Notes under the pieces: model-generated
Told to the model about the DNA's origin: nothing
What the model saw: the letters and a program-made list of their open reading frames with translations, nothing else
Databases searched by the model: none
Assembly: GCA_903912795.1 (NCBI GenBank)
Contig: CAIWIS010000393.1
Span: forward strand, 1 to 14,305
Direction of reading: 5' to 3'
Origin: an uncultured Bacteroidales bacterium
GTDB taxonomy: Bacteria > Bacteroidota > Bacteroidia > Bacteroidales > Paludibacteraceae
Length of the DNA stretch: 14,305 bases
In this document: in pieces, positions 1-7,747 of the stretch
Layout of the letters: each line of letters begins with the position of its first letter
Numbering within the stretch: position 1 is the stretch's first letter
Made by a program: the position numbers and the translations under genes

Positions 1-2
1 AA

Positions 3-1187
3 GCCGGAGCAAGTTGGTTAACACAACCTTTCGTAGCCACCAATGACTTTGTTGCTGGTAAAGGTTATATTGCTTTGCCAGATGCAACTGGAGCAACGCT
101 TACTTTTGCAACTGAAACAAGTGGAAAATTGAATGCCGGTGATGTAACTGTAGCATTAACAAAAGGTAGTACTACTACTGCAGTTGGTTATAATCTGATT
201 GGGAATCCGTATCCTTCACATTTAACATGGACTTCAGCTTTTGTAAGTAGCAATGCTTCACTTATTGAGCCTTCAATTTATTATCGTACAAATGCAGGTG
301 ATGTTAATAGTGGTGGTAATGCTTCATGGTCGTTTAAAACATACAATTCAAGTACTGATGAATTTTCACCAACAGGGACTACAAATATTATTCCCCCCAT
401 GCAAGCATTTTGGGTTAGAGCCAAAGCATCAGGTGATTTGATTCTAAATAGCAACCTGACTCGTTCGCATCAAACATCGAATCCTTTAAAAGCTCCGGCA
501 GCTAAAAATACCGATCGTCAACGCTTACGTGTACAGGTTAACAATGGCACTACTACCGATGAAGCTTTAATTTATTTCGATGCTGCTGCTTCCAATGCTT
601 ACGATGCTTTTGATTCACCAAAATTTGCAGAAGCGAATACGGTTACTCAAATTTACACCTCGGTAGGTACTGAAAAATTAGTGATTAATGGTATGAGCAC
701 CATGCCGCTTGATACGCCAATAGGATTGGGATTTGTGCCCGGAAGTGCGACTTCATTCAGCATTAAAGCCAATGAAATCAGTAATTTGCCTACGGGCGTA
801 AAGGTAATATTGAAAGACAATGTAACGTTGGCCGAAACTGATTTAACGGATGGTATTTCATCGTATCAATTTAGCCCCGAAACCACAAGTACGGATCGTT
901 TTAGTGTCATTTTCCGCTCAAGTGGAGTTGCAACCGCAATAGGAAAAGATAATTTCGATAGCATGCCATTGACTGTTTATAAAAACCAAAACAATCAAAT
1001 AGCAATACAACGTACTGTGAACCAGAATGCAACGGTAACTGTTTGCAATGCTATTGGTCAGAAACTATTCAGCACTCAAATGACAGGTAGCAGCATGGTA
1101 ATAGATAAAGCATTCGATGCCGGAGTTTATTTTGTAACCATCAGTATTACAGGCACCAAAACAACCCGAAAAATAATCATCAACTAA
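3..1187 (+). CDS. T9SS type A sorting domain protein, C-terminal part (5' end outside window)
   Basis: The frame is open from the first complete codon at position 3, so the true start lies upstream; an in-frame TTG at 75 is only an internal leucine codon. The visible 394 residues end a large exported protein. The first ~270 match a module common at the C-terminal side of big Bacteroidota surface proteins: a 'YNLIGNPYPS' stretch, then 'IIPPMQAFWVRA', 'ALIYFD' and 'LVINGM', followed by a beta-sandwich ending 'DRFSVIFRS'. The last ~75 residues look like a T9SS type A sorting domain, with 'VTVCNAIGQKLFS', then 'FDAGVYFVTIS' and a basic 'TTRKIIIN' end. Known of the family: this domain directs export across the outer membrane by T9SS and surface anchoring. 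Catalytic or binding modules, if any, are upstream and unseen. The 56-codon gene follows after 11 bp, so the two are probably co-transcribed. Confidence 0.85.
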   Translation, partial: AGASWLTQPFVATNDFVAGKGYIALPDATGATLTFATETSGKLNAGDVTVALTKGSTTTAVGYNLIGNPYPSHLTWTSAFVSSNASLIEPSIYYRTNAGDVNSGGNASWSFKTYNSSTDEFSPTGTTNIIPPMQAFWVRAKASGDLILNSNLTRSHQTSNPLKAPAAKNTDRQRLRVQVNNGTTTDEALIYFDAAASNAYDAFDSPKFAEANTVTQIYTSVGTEKLVINGMSTMPLDTPIGLGFVPGSATSFSIKANEISNLPTGVKVILKDNVTLAETDLTDGISSYQFSPETTSTDRFSVIFRSSGVATAIGKDNFDSMPLTVYKNQNNQIAIQRTVNQNATVTVCNAIGQKLFSTQMTGSSMVIDKAFDAGVYFVTISITGTKTTRKIIIN

Positions 1188-1198
1188 TAACGAAAGCT

Positions 1199-1369
1199 AT
1201 GAATACTATAATAGAAAAAAAAGTATATACTCAACCATATTTGGAATGTGTGAAATTGGATAATGAGATTTCGTTGGCTTTAGAGTCGTCACCACCTACG
1301 GGACCTGATGAAGCAATGCTTTCAACTGAATATTACAACAAAAATCCATTTGATAAAAAACTGGGGTAA
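1199..1369 (+). CDS. Small hypothetical protein, 56 aa, downstream of T9SS cargo
   Basis: An ATG at 1199 opens a 56-codon frame ending in TAA at 1367-1369, beginning 11 bp after the stop of the preceding gene. The product starts MNTIIEKKVYTQPYLECVKL, continues with an acidic 'LDNEISLALESS', a proline-rich 'PPTGPDEA' and ends 'EYYNKNPFDKKLG'. It has no signal peptide and no membrane segment. From memory, small proteins of this shape ('Y..P.....LD.EISL.L.S.PP.GP', then an aromatic 'EY/EYF..NPF' tail) recur in Bacteroidales, often beside genes for surface proteins, but I know of no assigned function. Amino-acid composition is not that of random AT-rich DNA, and operon-like spacing supports it being real. 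It could act as a cytosolic accessory peptide, a leader peptide or a regulator; none of these is shown by the sequence. Confidence 0.7.
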   Translation: MNTIIEKKVYTQPYLECVKLDNEISLALESSPPTGPDEAMLSTEYYNKNPFDKKLG

Positions 1370-1372
1370 GTT

Positions 1373-1404
1373 GTGTTTAAGCCACTAAGGAAATAAACAC
1401 TTTT
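1373..1404 (+). terminator. Weak hairpin with T4, possible attenuator
   Basis: A 7-bp inverted repeat, GTGTTTA (1373-1379) and TAAACAC (1394-1400), surrounds a 14-nt loop and is followed at once by TTTT (1401-1404). It starts 4 nt after the stop of the 56-codon gene and lies 47 nt before the TonB receptor start. The stem is short and AT-rich, so at most partial termination is expected. It could set a lower expression level for the receptor relative to the upstream genes. No promoter box is visible between it and position 1452. Confidence 0.25.
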
Positions 1405-1451
1405 ACTAGTTGACTCTAATATAAAATAATCACAAATAAAATTTAAGAATT

Positions 1452-4403
1452 ATGAAACAAAAACGTAAAATGATTAGAATTGCAACAATCGCTCTTTTCT
1501 TTGCATTTAGCATGTATGGTTCTGTATATGCACAGAACAGTACTTCGGGCGAAATTTCGGGCATTTTAAAAGATTTAGTCTCTAAACAAACTATTTCTTA
1601 CGCTACTATTGTCATTAAGGGGACTTCAGTAGGTACAGTAACCGATATGGATGGCGAGTTTAGACTAACTAATCTGAAACCTGCAGATTACACTTTGCTT
1701 ATTACTTATGTTGGTTATAAACCAAAAGAAATTAAAGTAACTGTAAAATCGGGTGAAAATAAGAAAATGCAAATTGATCTTGACCAGGCTATGGTGGCCA
1801 TTGGTGAAGTAGAAGTAACTGCCCAGCGTACGGGGCAGAATGCAGCCATAAACCAACAGTTAAATTCAAATGGGTTAGTCAACGTTATTTCTAAAGACAA
1901 AATACGTGATTTACCAGACGTTACTGTTGCTGAAGCTATTGGTCGCTTACCAGGAGTTACACTTCAACGTAGTGGTGGAGAGGGATCTAAGATCGTGCTT
2001 AGAGGACTCGATCCAAAATTCAGCAATATTTCCATTAATGGTGTCAAACAAGCCGCAACTGATCCAAATAACCGCTCTGTTGATTTAAGTGGTATTTCAC
2101 CTGAATTGCTTTCTGGTATAGAAGTATATAAATCGCCTACAGCCGATATGGACGGAGATGCATTTGGCGGAACAATTAACTTAGTTGTATCAAAAGCTCC
2201 TGATAGAGCAAAAAATCAGTTCAGACTTTATGGCGGATATGCAGGTTTAGACCAACAAATTGGCAATCATAAGGGTTCATGGGACTTTTCTCAACGTTTT
2301 CTGGATAAAAAATTGGGACTAATGATTCAAGCTAACTATGAAAATACGGCTAGAAACTCAGAGGCTTTAAATGTTGCATATCATCAACCAGATCAAAGTA
2401 CCGCCGAAAGTCTTAAAAACCTTTATGTAAGCTCATCATCTATCAGTAGAAACGAATCTCAACGTAAACGAATCGGTGGAAACATGTTTGTTGATTATCA
2501 GTTTGATATGGGTTCTATTTATTTATCTGGAATGTATAATAGCTCACCACGACATGGTTATTCGCAATCACAATCAATTTCAAAATCGGGTGAAATGCTA
2601 ACTACACCCCGAGTTACTGAATCGGTAACAAACACCTTGAACACAACAATTGGCGGAAAATTAAACCTAAAACTAGCAAAAATTGATTGGAGTTATAACC
2701 GTGTGCAAACGAAAGCAGAAGAAAAGTACGACATGGAATTAGTTTTCAAAACTGATGCTCCATATGCATTAAAAACAGGTCAGAATAATAAAAATGACAT
2801 AACAGATTATAATATGTTATGGGATAGCCTAGCTGTGACAAGTACCAATGGTGCTATTGATCAAAAAACATACTTAGAAAGAGCTTTTTGGACACCAGGT
2901 AAAACGAATCAAACTAACAATTCTGCAAAAATTGACATTGAAATTCCAATTAAGATAGGTAGTTCAATTGGTGGTTTTGTGAAAATTGGAGGAAAATATG
3001 CAGCAGAAAAAAGAGATCGGTTTTCTAGAACAACAAATAATCCTTTCTATTACCTGATGAGAGCCAATGACAAAGCTAACATCATAGCTAATAGTCCAAC
3101 TCCACTCGAATTTAGAACATCTGGTCAAATTTCATCAGCTAATTTCACAACAGCTGATGCCACCAAAATAATCGATGGTAGATATGAATTTTATCCTAAC
3201 ATTGATGAATCAAAAGTAAGGGAATGGGAAACCAATCACAATAAGCCCGGTGAAATGAATTATGATCCAAGTTCTGATCATAATAATTATGAAACCTACG
3301 AACAAATTTCGGCTGGTTACTTAATGATGAAATTAAATTACAGAGAAATAATTTCTTTAGTACCAGGCTTGCGTGTTGAAAATACCAATAGTACGTATTA
3401 TGGTTATTTCTCAACCATTGGTGGCGATCAGGGCACGAGTGGTTCTATTCGTCCAGATACTTCCACTCAAAATTACACAGAAATTTTACCTAGCATTCAT
3501 TTAAAAATCAAACCCACTAAATGGCTTGATTTACGTTTATCTGCAGTTAAAACCTTTTCAAGGCCAGATTATTTATGGTTGCTTCCCCGTTTTAAATATA
3601 CTGCAGAGCAAAATTCTGTTGGCAGATCAAATCCTGACTTGAAACATGCTACATCATGGAACTACGATGCATCCTTAACTGCCTATACAGGTGAATTCGG
3701 TATGTTATCAATTGGAGGATACTATAAAGATATTTCCAATATGTTTTATGCTCAGAACGACGGAACAATGTCGATGGAAGAAGCCATTAAGCTCGGCCTC
3801 CCTCCTCGTCCGGTAGATTTAAATGAAAGTTACATCAATTTACCTAAAGCTTGGGTAAAAGGCATTGAGTTTGATTATACAACCCACTTTAATTTCTTGC
3901 CATCGCCATTCAATCGCTTTGCTTTGGGTGTAAATGTTACCAGGTTATGGTCTGAAACAACCTATAAAAAATGGAACAGAGTAGATGGTTTGACCTTATA
4001 TAAGGATATAAGACCAGTAATGTCTGTTGATTTTACAAAATCATATTATAAAGAAGTGCAAAGTGCAATGCCATCGCAAGCTGATTATACAGGTAATCTA
4101 TGGCTTGGTTATGATTACAAAAAGCTTAGCTGTCGTGTTTCTTCAGCTTATCAGGGTTACCGTTTGTCTGGTATTAATGTAAATTCAGAGAGTGTAGCTG
4201 ATCAAAATCATGTCAACCACCGTTTAAGTTTTGACGCTACAGTTAAATATGAAATATTAAAATCATTACATGTATTGTTTAATGCCAATAATATTTCGAA
4301 TGCACCTGATCAAAATTACCGTTACACACCTGATTATCTAACATCTAAAACATTGTACGGAAGCACTTTCGATATAGGTATTCAATATAATTTTTCTAAA
4401 TAA
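1452..4403 (+). CDS. TonB-dependent receptor with CarboxypepD_reg-like N-terminal domain
   Basis: Outer-membrane transporter of 983 aa that would import a ligand with energy from TonB-ExbBD. A signal peptide (residues 1-27, basic start, hydrophobic core, cut at VYA|Q) is followed by a CarboxypepD_reg-like domain (about 33-115, with 'TDMDGEFRLTNL' and 'ITYVGYKPKE'). A TonB-box-like 'GEVEVTAQ' precedes the plug (about 137-248: 'DLPDVTVAEAIGRLPGVTLQ', 'IVLRGL', 'GIEVYKSPTADMDGDAFGG'). The barrel runs to the end and closes with a membrane-strand signature, 'FDIGIQYNF'. The 'P.ADMD.DAFGGTINL' motif is typical of the receptor group that includes the Xanthomonas/Caulobacter-type carbohydrate receptors (TIGR01782-like) rather than classic SusC. 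No SusD gene follows; the next gene, after 44 bp, is a T9SS beta-helix protein. The start at 1452 gives a proper signal peptide. The ligand is unknown; a saccharide is inferred from context. Confidence 0.93.
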   Translation: MKQKRKMIRIATIALFFAFSMYGSVYAQNSTSGEISGILKDLVSKQTISYATIVIKGTSVGTVTDMDGEFRLTNLKPADYTLLITYVGYKPKEIKVTVKSGENKKMQIDLDQAMVAIGEVEVTAQRTGQNAAINQQLNSNGLVNVISKDKIRDLPDVTVAEAIGRLPGVTLQRSGGEGSKIVLRGLDPKFSNISINGVKQAATDPNNRSVDLSGISPELLSGIEVYKSPTADMDGDAFGGTINLVVSKAPDRAKNQFRLYGGYAGLDQQIGNHKGSWDFSQRFLDKKLGLMIQANYENTARNSEALNVAYHQPDQSTAESLKNLYVSSSSISRNESQRKRIGGNMFVDYQFDMGSIYLSGMYNSSPRHGYSQSQSISKSGEMLTTPRVTESVTNTLNTTIGGKLNLKLAKIDWSYNRVQTKAEEKYDMELVFKTDAPYALKTGQNNKNDITDYNMLWDSLAVTSTNGAIDQKTYLERAFWTPGKTNQTNNSAKIDIEIPIKIGSSIGGFVKIGGKYAAEKRDRFSRTTNNPFYYLMRANDKANIIANSPTPLEFRTSGQISSANFTTADATKIIDGRYEFYPNIDESKVREWETNHNKPGEMNYDPSSDHNNYETYEQISAGYLMMKLNYREIISLVPGLRVENTNSTYYGYFSTIGGDQGTSGSIRPDTSTQNYTEILPSIHLKIKPTKWLDLRLSAVKTFSRPDYLWLLPRFKYTAEQNSVGRSNPDLKHATSWNYDASLTAYTGEFGMLSIGGYYKDISNMFYAQNDGTMSMEEAIKLGLPPRPVDLNESYINLPKAWVKGIEFDYTTHFNFLPSPFNRFALGVNVTRLWSETTYKKWNRVDGLTLYKDIRPVMSVDFTKSYYKEVQSAMPSQADYTGNLWLGYDYKKLSCRVSSAYQGYRLSGINVNSESVADQNHVNHRLSFDATVKYEILKSLHVLFNANNISNAPDQNYRYTPDYLTSKTLYGSTFDIGIQYNFSK

Positions 4404-4447
4404 TTTATGTATTTAACAATAATTATTGAAAATAAAAAAATAAGATC

Positions 4448-6163
4448 ATGAAAAAAATAGTAATTAACATATTCGTTTTGGTAGTTTTGATGCTTGTTTC
4501 CCAACAAACACAAGCCCAAACTGAAAGAATTGTAAAAATCATTGGTATTAATCCCAAAGATACAGCTCAAACCAATAAGCTGGAGTATGACCAGATATTC
4601 AAGGCTATCACAGCCGATGCTCCCAACAGAGTTGCTGGTGTGATTACCAAGTATGAACTTCAAAGAGGGCAAGCCTATCTGAATGTGTCATCGCTTACAG
4701 GTGCTGCAACAACAGTTGGAACAATAACATATCCTGCTTTTGATTTATATTTTGTGGCTTCGCCTATTGTTCAGGGTGCTACTGCACAACAGAATTACAA
4801 TCCTGTAATTTTGGCTTCTCTAACAACAACCGGTGGCAATAATACGATTTTACGTCCTTCAAAAAATCTTTATATGGAAAATATTGAATTGGATGGACTT
4901 CTTCCAAATGGTAAATTACCTGCCCGTATAATTGAATTGAACGGTCTTGCTTCTACTGCAACTCTCAAAGGTTGTAAGATTCAGAATAATACGCAAGCTC
5001 ATATTACTCTTATGGTTGATGATATAAGTTTATTTATTTCTGACTGCGTCATAGGAAATTCTGGCCACTTGCTAGGCTATGGTGGTAATGGTCGTACAAT
5101 TGATAATCGTGCTCCGACCAGGGTGAAGCAAATAGTTATTCAGAATTCCACTTTTTATAATAACACCGACAGATTTATTCGGAGTATGCTCGGACAGAAA
5201 ATCAGTAAATTTAAGTTAGATCATGTATCTCTCTTTAATAGTACTGGGCGTCATGGTTGTTTCCAATTAGCAAGGACTGATACGGTTGAAATAACAAACA
5301 ATATGATTGTCAATCCACTAGCGTTCGGAGATCGTGTTCCAAACACTTCGAGAACACCAATAATTACCTATAGAGAAGAGCAAACTCAAACGGACAAAGC
5401 ATTCGCTGTTTTCACGCATGATAGTACAAAAGTGGGTCAACCAGTAACTCAAAAAGTGATAATAAGAAACAATAATATCTACCACGAAAAGAAGTTTGAA
5501 GATTTTTTCAATGAAGTAACAGCGCCTGACTCGGTAAAAACAGTAAGAGTACTCAACAACTGTTTGTCAACTTGGGCTGGAAGTAATACAAACGATGCAC
5601 TTTGGTTTCGTGAAGAGTTGAAATTCAACAACACTTCATCATCGGATGATTTGCTGGCTTACGTTAAAGAATGGAATCTAAACCCTAAAGCTGCGACTTT
5701 AAAATCTTATAACTTTTCAACAATTTTTGCTTTTGAGTGGGATGTTGCTTACCCTACAACTTCAAAATCATATACGGCTGGCGATAATGGATTTCCGCTT
5801 GGTGATTTGAATGCATGGCCTGAGCGCAAAGCTCAATGGATTGCGAGTCTGTCAAAAGCCCCTCAAATGAATCGTTCTAAAACATCAGAAGGGATTAATG
5901 TGGCTAATTGTTACCCAAATCCTTTCAACAATCAAATTACAATCGATTTTACATTAGAGAAAGATCAAACAATAGAAGTAAGTGTATTTAATTCAATGGG
6001 TCAAAAAGTAAAAAGTTTGTTGAATTCAAATAAAGATGCAGGGCAATATACAACAATTTGGGATGGTACAAATGATTCAGGCAGAGATTTGTCAAATGGT
6101 ATGTATTTCATTCAAATTTCTGGTGCAAATGGAAAAGTAGTAAATAAAATAATGAAATATTAG
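4448..6163 (+). CDS. Parallel beta-helix-type secreted protein (DUF4957/DUF5123-like) with T9SS sorting domain
   Basis: Exported 571-aa protein. The signal peptide (1-23) ends TQA|QT. Residues ~50-460 show the short strand-turn repeats of a right-handed beta-helix, e.g. 'LYMENIELDGL', 'ATLKGCKIQNN', 'LFISDCVIGNSG', 'IVIQNSTFYNNTDRFIR', 'FKLDHVSLFN' and 'VEITNNMIVNP'. The stretch near 'AGDNGFPLGDLNAWPERKAQW' is cut here to its core, FPLGDLNAWPE, a pattern I associate with DUF4957/DUF5123-type proteins found in pectin-related polysaccharide loci. Residues ~485-571 are a FlgD-Ig-like type A sorting domain with 'CYPNPFNN', 'VSVFNSMGQKVKSL', 'TTIWDGTNDSGRDLSNGMYF' and a basic end. I see no assured lyase catalytic set, so binding or lyase activity are both open. 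It follows the TonB receptor by 44 bp without a terminator between, so co-transcription is likely; a strong terminator follows. Confidence 0.85.
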   Translation: MKKIVINIFVLVVLMLVSQQTQAQTERIVKIIGINPKDTAQTNKLEYDQIFKAITADAPNRVAGVITKYELQRGQAYLNVSSLTGAATTVGTITYPAFDLYFVASPIVQGATAQQNYNPVILASLTTTGGNNTILRPSKNLYMENIELDGLLPNGKLPARIIELNGLASTATLKGCKIQNNTQAHITLMVDDISLFISDCVIGNSGHLLGYGGNGRTIDNRAPTRVKQIVIQNSTFYNNTDRFIRSMLGQKISKFKLDHVSLFNSTGRHGCFQLARTDTVEITNNMIVNPLAFGDRVPNTSRTPIITYREEQTQTDKAFAVFTHDSTKVGQPVTQKVIIRNNNIYHEKKFEDFFNEVTAPDSVKTVRVLNNCLSTWAGSNTNDALWFREELKFNNTSSSDDLLAYVKEWNLNPKAATLKSYNFSTIFAFEWDVAYPTTSKSYTAGDNGFPLGDLNAWPERKAQWIASLSKAPQMNRSKTSEGINVANCYPNPFNNQITIDFTLEKDQTIEVSVFNSMGQKVKSLLNSNKDAGQYTTIWDGTNDSGRDLSNGMYFIQISGANGKVVNKIMKY

Positions 6164-6209
6164 GTGTTTTTTTTAGCTATGAATTTTTAATTCACAGTGT
6201 TGTTTAACT

Positions 6210-6244
6210 AAAAGATGAGTCTGAAATATGACTCATCTTTTTTT
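6210..6244 (+). terminator. Rho-independent terminator closing the receptor block
   Basis: A perfect 12-bp stem, AAAAGATGAGTC (6210-6221) with GACTCATCTTTT (6230-6241), has an 8-nt loop and runs into further Ts to 6244. It lies 46 nt after the stop of the beta-helix gene and separates the 1-6163 block from the genes downstream. The A-rich 5' side would also allow some function on the opposite strand. Confidence 0.85.
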
Positions 6245-6326
6245 GAACACCATTCTTTTTTGGGATAATAATAAAAATAATATTATGTGTTTTGAACGCG
6301 TTTTTTATATTTATGGATGATTTTCT

Positions 6327-6357
6327 TATGCTTTTATGATTAAAAAAATTACTTTTG
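6327..6357 (+). promoter_or_regulatory. Candidate Bacteroidota sigma promoter for the 382-aa gene
   Basis: TACTTTTG at 6350-6357 fits the Bacteroidota -7 consensus TAnnTTTG fully. Nineteen bases upstream, TATG (6327-6330) differs by one base from the -33 consensus TTTG. The -7 box ends 51 nt before the ATG at 6409, and the unit lies just after a strong terminator, where a new promoter is expected. Confidence 0.55.
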
Positions 6358-6391
6358 TGTAGTTATAAATAGAATACTTATTTTTTTAAAC

Positions 6392-6402
6392 TTAAAAAAA
6401 AT
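6392..6402 (+). promoter_or_regulatory. A-rich translation leader before 6409
   Basis: TTAAAAAAAAT ends 6 nt before the ATG. There is no purine-rich Shine-Dalgarno match. Bacteroidota commonly start translation from A-rich, unstructured leaders of this kind. Nearly the same string precedes the starts at 7748 and 12820. Confidence 0.4.
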
Positions 6403-6408
6403 ACCATT

Positions 6409-7557
6409 ATGAAAACAAAACAACTCCTTTTCTCCTTTCTTGTACTTTTTGTATGTACAAACTTAAATGCTCAGTTATTGTTTGAAGAAAACTTCAACTA
6501 TACTGCAGAAAATGCATTGGTATCGAATCCTGTTGCAAGCTCTACCAATACTGACGCAACAACCGGCTGGTCAACAATTAGCGGTACAAATTCGAATACG
6601 AATTCATTTAATATTACTGCCGAAGGTCTTTCATATCCTAATTACGCGAGCTCTGGAATTGGTAAAGCTTTAAAGGTCCTTGATAATAATGGTCAGGATG
6701 TATATAAGCTTTTTTGTGGTGCTAACCTGATTCCAACTGCTGGAGCTCCATATACTGGACCAAAAACGATTTACTTATCCACGTTAATTAACGTCCCCGC
6801 AGGAGACAAAACGGGATTTGAATTTATCATGGGATTAAAAACGGATTTGACTACTACTTCTACACAAGTAGTCAGGGGACGTTTAAGTGTAAAAGTGACT
6901 GGCGACAATGTTCAATTCGGTGTTGGAAAAGCTGCCGTTTTTAGTGCCACTTCTCCGGCGTCAGTATGGTCAAGCAACTATGCGGTAAATACAACGCACC
7001 TACTAGTAATTAAATATACGATGACAGGTGCTGCAGCATCTCTAGCCGAAGAAACCGGTAAATACGATGATATCGTTGATCTTTACGTAAATCCAACTAT
7101 AGGAACTTCCGAGCCTACAACAGCCACTTTAAGTTATGCAGCTGCTTCAGAAACTGATGCCTATCGATGGAATTCCGGAGGTACTGCTATCATCGGCGGT
7201 ATGGCAGGAGTCTATTTCAGAACTCCAACTGCAGGGTCCATTCCTGAAGCCACTTTTGATGGTATTCGAATAGGAGAAACTTGGGAATCCGTAGTTAAAT
7301 TAGCATCGGGTGTTGCAACTGTAAATCAAAATTCATTCAAAATATTTAGGGATAATACAAAACAACTGCAGGTAAAGCTAACAGATACTTCGTTCAATAA
7401 ATATCAAATATATGCTGCAAATGGTCAGAAGATGGCTGAAGAAAACATTGATGACAGCAATTTTTCAATCAATACAAATTCATTTTCGAAAGGATTGTAC
7501 ATTATCAGTTTGAAAAACGGAAATAGCAGCCAATCGGCAAAATTTATTGTTCAATAA
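6409..7557 (+). CDS. Secreted jelly-roll-like protein with T9SS sorting domain
   Basis: Exported 382-aa protein of unknown specific role. The signal peptide (1-21) ends LNA|QL. The mature part starts 'LLFEENFNYTAENALV', a common opening of LamG/concanavalin-A-like beta-sandwich proteins in Bacteroidota. Later strands such as 'TIYLSTLINVPAGDKTGFEF', 'RGRLSVKVTGDNVQFGVG' and 'HLLVIKYTMT' and the closing 'ATFDGIRIGETWESVV' are consistent with one such jelly-roll over about residues 22-298. Residues ~305-382 form a type A sorting domain: 'YQIYAANGQKMAEENI', then 'FSKGLYIISLKNG' and 'AKFIVQ'. Likely job: surface binding of a glycan or protein, or a structural role; no catalytic residues can be identified. 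The mature N-terminus resembles that of the next gene's product (F-D/E-D/N-F opening), so the two may be distant paralogues. It stands alone between a terminator on each side, with its own candidate promoter. Confidence 0.82.
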   Translation: MKTKQLLFSFLVLFVCTNLNAQLLFEENFNYTAENALVSNPVASSTNTDATTGWSTISGTNSNTNSFNITAEGLSYPNYASSGIGKALKVLDNNGQDVYKLFCGANLIPTAGAPYTGPKTIYLSTLINVPAGDKTGFEFIMGLKTDLTTTSTQVVRGRLSVKVTGDNVQFGVGKAAVFSATSPASVWSSNYAVNTTHLLVIKYTMTGAAASLAEETGKYDDIVDLYVNPTIGTSEPTTATLSYAAASETDAYRWNSGGTAIIGGMAGVYFRTPTAGSIPEATFDGIRIGETWESVVKLASGVATVNQNSFKIFRDNTKQLQVKLTDTSFNKYQIYAANGQKMAEENIDDSNFSINTNSFSKGLYIISLKNGNSSQSAKFIVQ

Positions 7558-7590
7558 ACTATATTCTTTTGCTAATGCAACTTCTATTCT

Positions 7591-7624
7591 AACTTCCCGA
7601 AAGTATTTTGCTTCCGGGAAGTTT
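7591..7624 (+). terminator. Hairpin terminator after the 382-aa gene
   Basis: Left arm AACTTCCCGAAAG (7591-7603) and right arm CTTCCGGGAAGTT (7611-7623) pair over 13 positions with one A-C mismatch and a 7-nt loop. The GC-rich core is unusual for this AT-rich DNA. The T tract is short (TTT at 7622-7624), so efficiency may be moderate. It lies 33 nt after the stop at 7557. Confidence 0.7.
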
Positions 7625-7691
7625 AGAAATTCAATATCCTTTATTTATTCTTATTAGTATAATTTTCTTATCTCTATTGTCTCAATGTGAA

Positions 7692-7699
7692 TACTTTTG
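7692..7699 (+). promoter_or_regulatory. Candidate -7 box for the 901-aa gene
   Basis: TACTTTTG is identical to the box before position 6409 and matches TAnnTTTG. It ends 48 nt before the ATG at 7748. At the usual 19-nt spacing the -33 position reads TATC, a poor match, so the promoter may be weak or need an activator. Confidence 0.45.
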
Positions 7700-7730
7700 C
7701 TATCGCTTAATTACATAACTTTAATGTTAA

Positions 7731-7742
7731 TTTAAAAAAATC
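7731..7742 (+). promoter_or_regulatory. A-rich translation leader before 7748
   Basis: TTTAAAAAAATC ends 5 nt before the ATG and closely matches the leader before 6409 and 12820. There is no Shine-Dalgarno match. Confidence 0.4.
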
Positions 7743-7747
7743 AAATC

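Noticed and set aside
3..77. TTG at 75 as the start of the first gene
   Set aside because: The same frame is open back to position 3 with family-like sequence ('FVAGKGYIAL'), so the gene simply enters from outside the window.
4382..4672. Minus-strand open frame spanning the receptor/beta-helix junction
   Set aside because: It overlaps the receptor's C-terminus and the signal peptide of the next gene; the predicted product is Ile/Tyr/Asn-rich, as expected from antisense AT-rich DNA.
6241..6297. Direct repeat TTTTGAAC at 6241 and 6290, plus palindromes ATAATATTAT (6277-6286) and AACGCGTT (6295-6302) as operators
   Set aside because: The elements are short and, for the first two, expected by chance in AT-rich DNA; they are not placed at a usual distance from the candidate promoter at 6327-6357.
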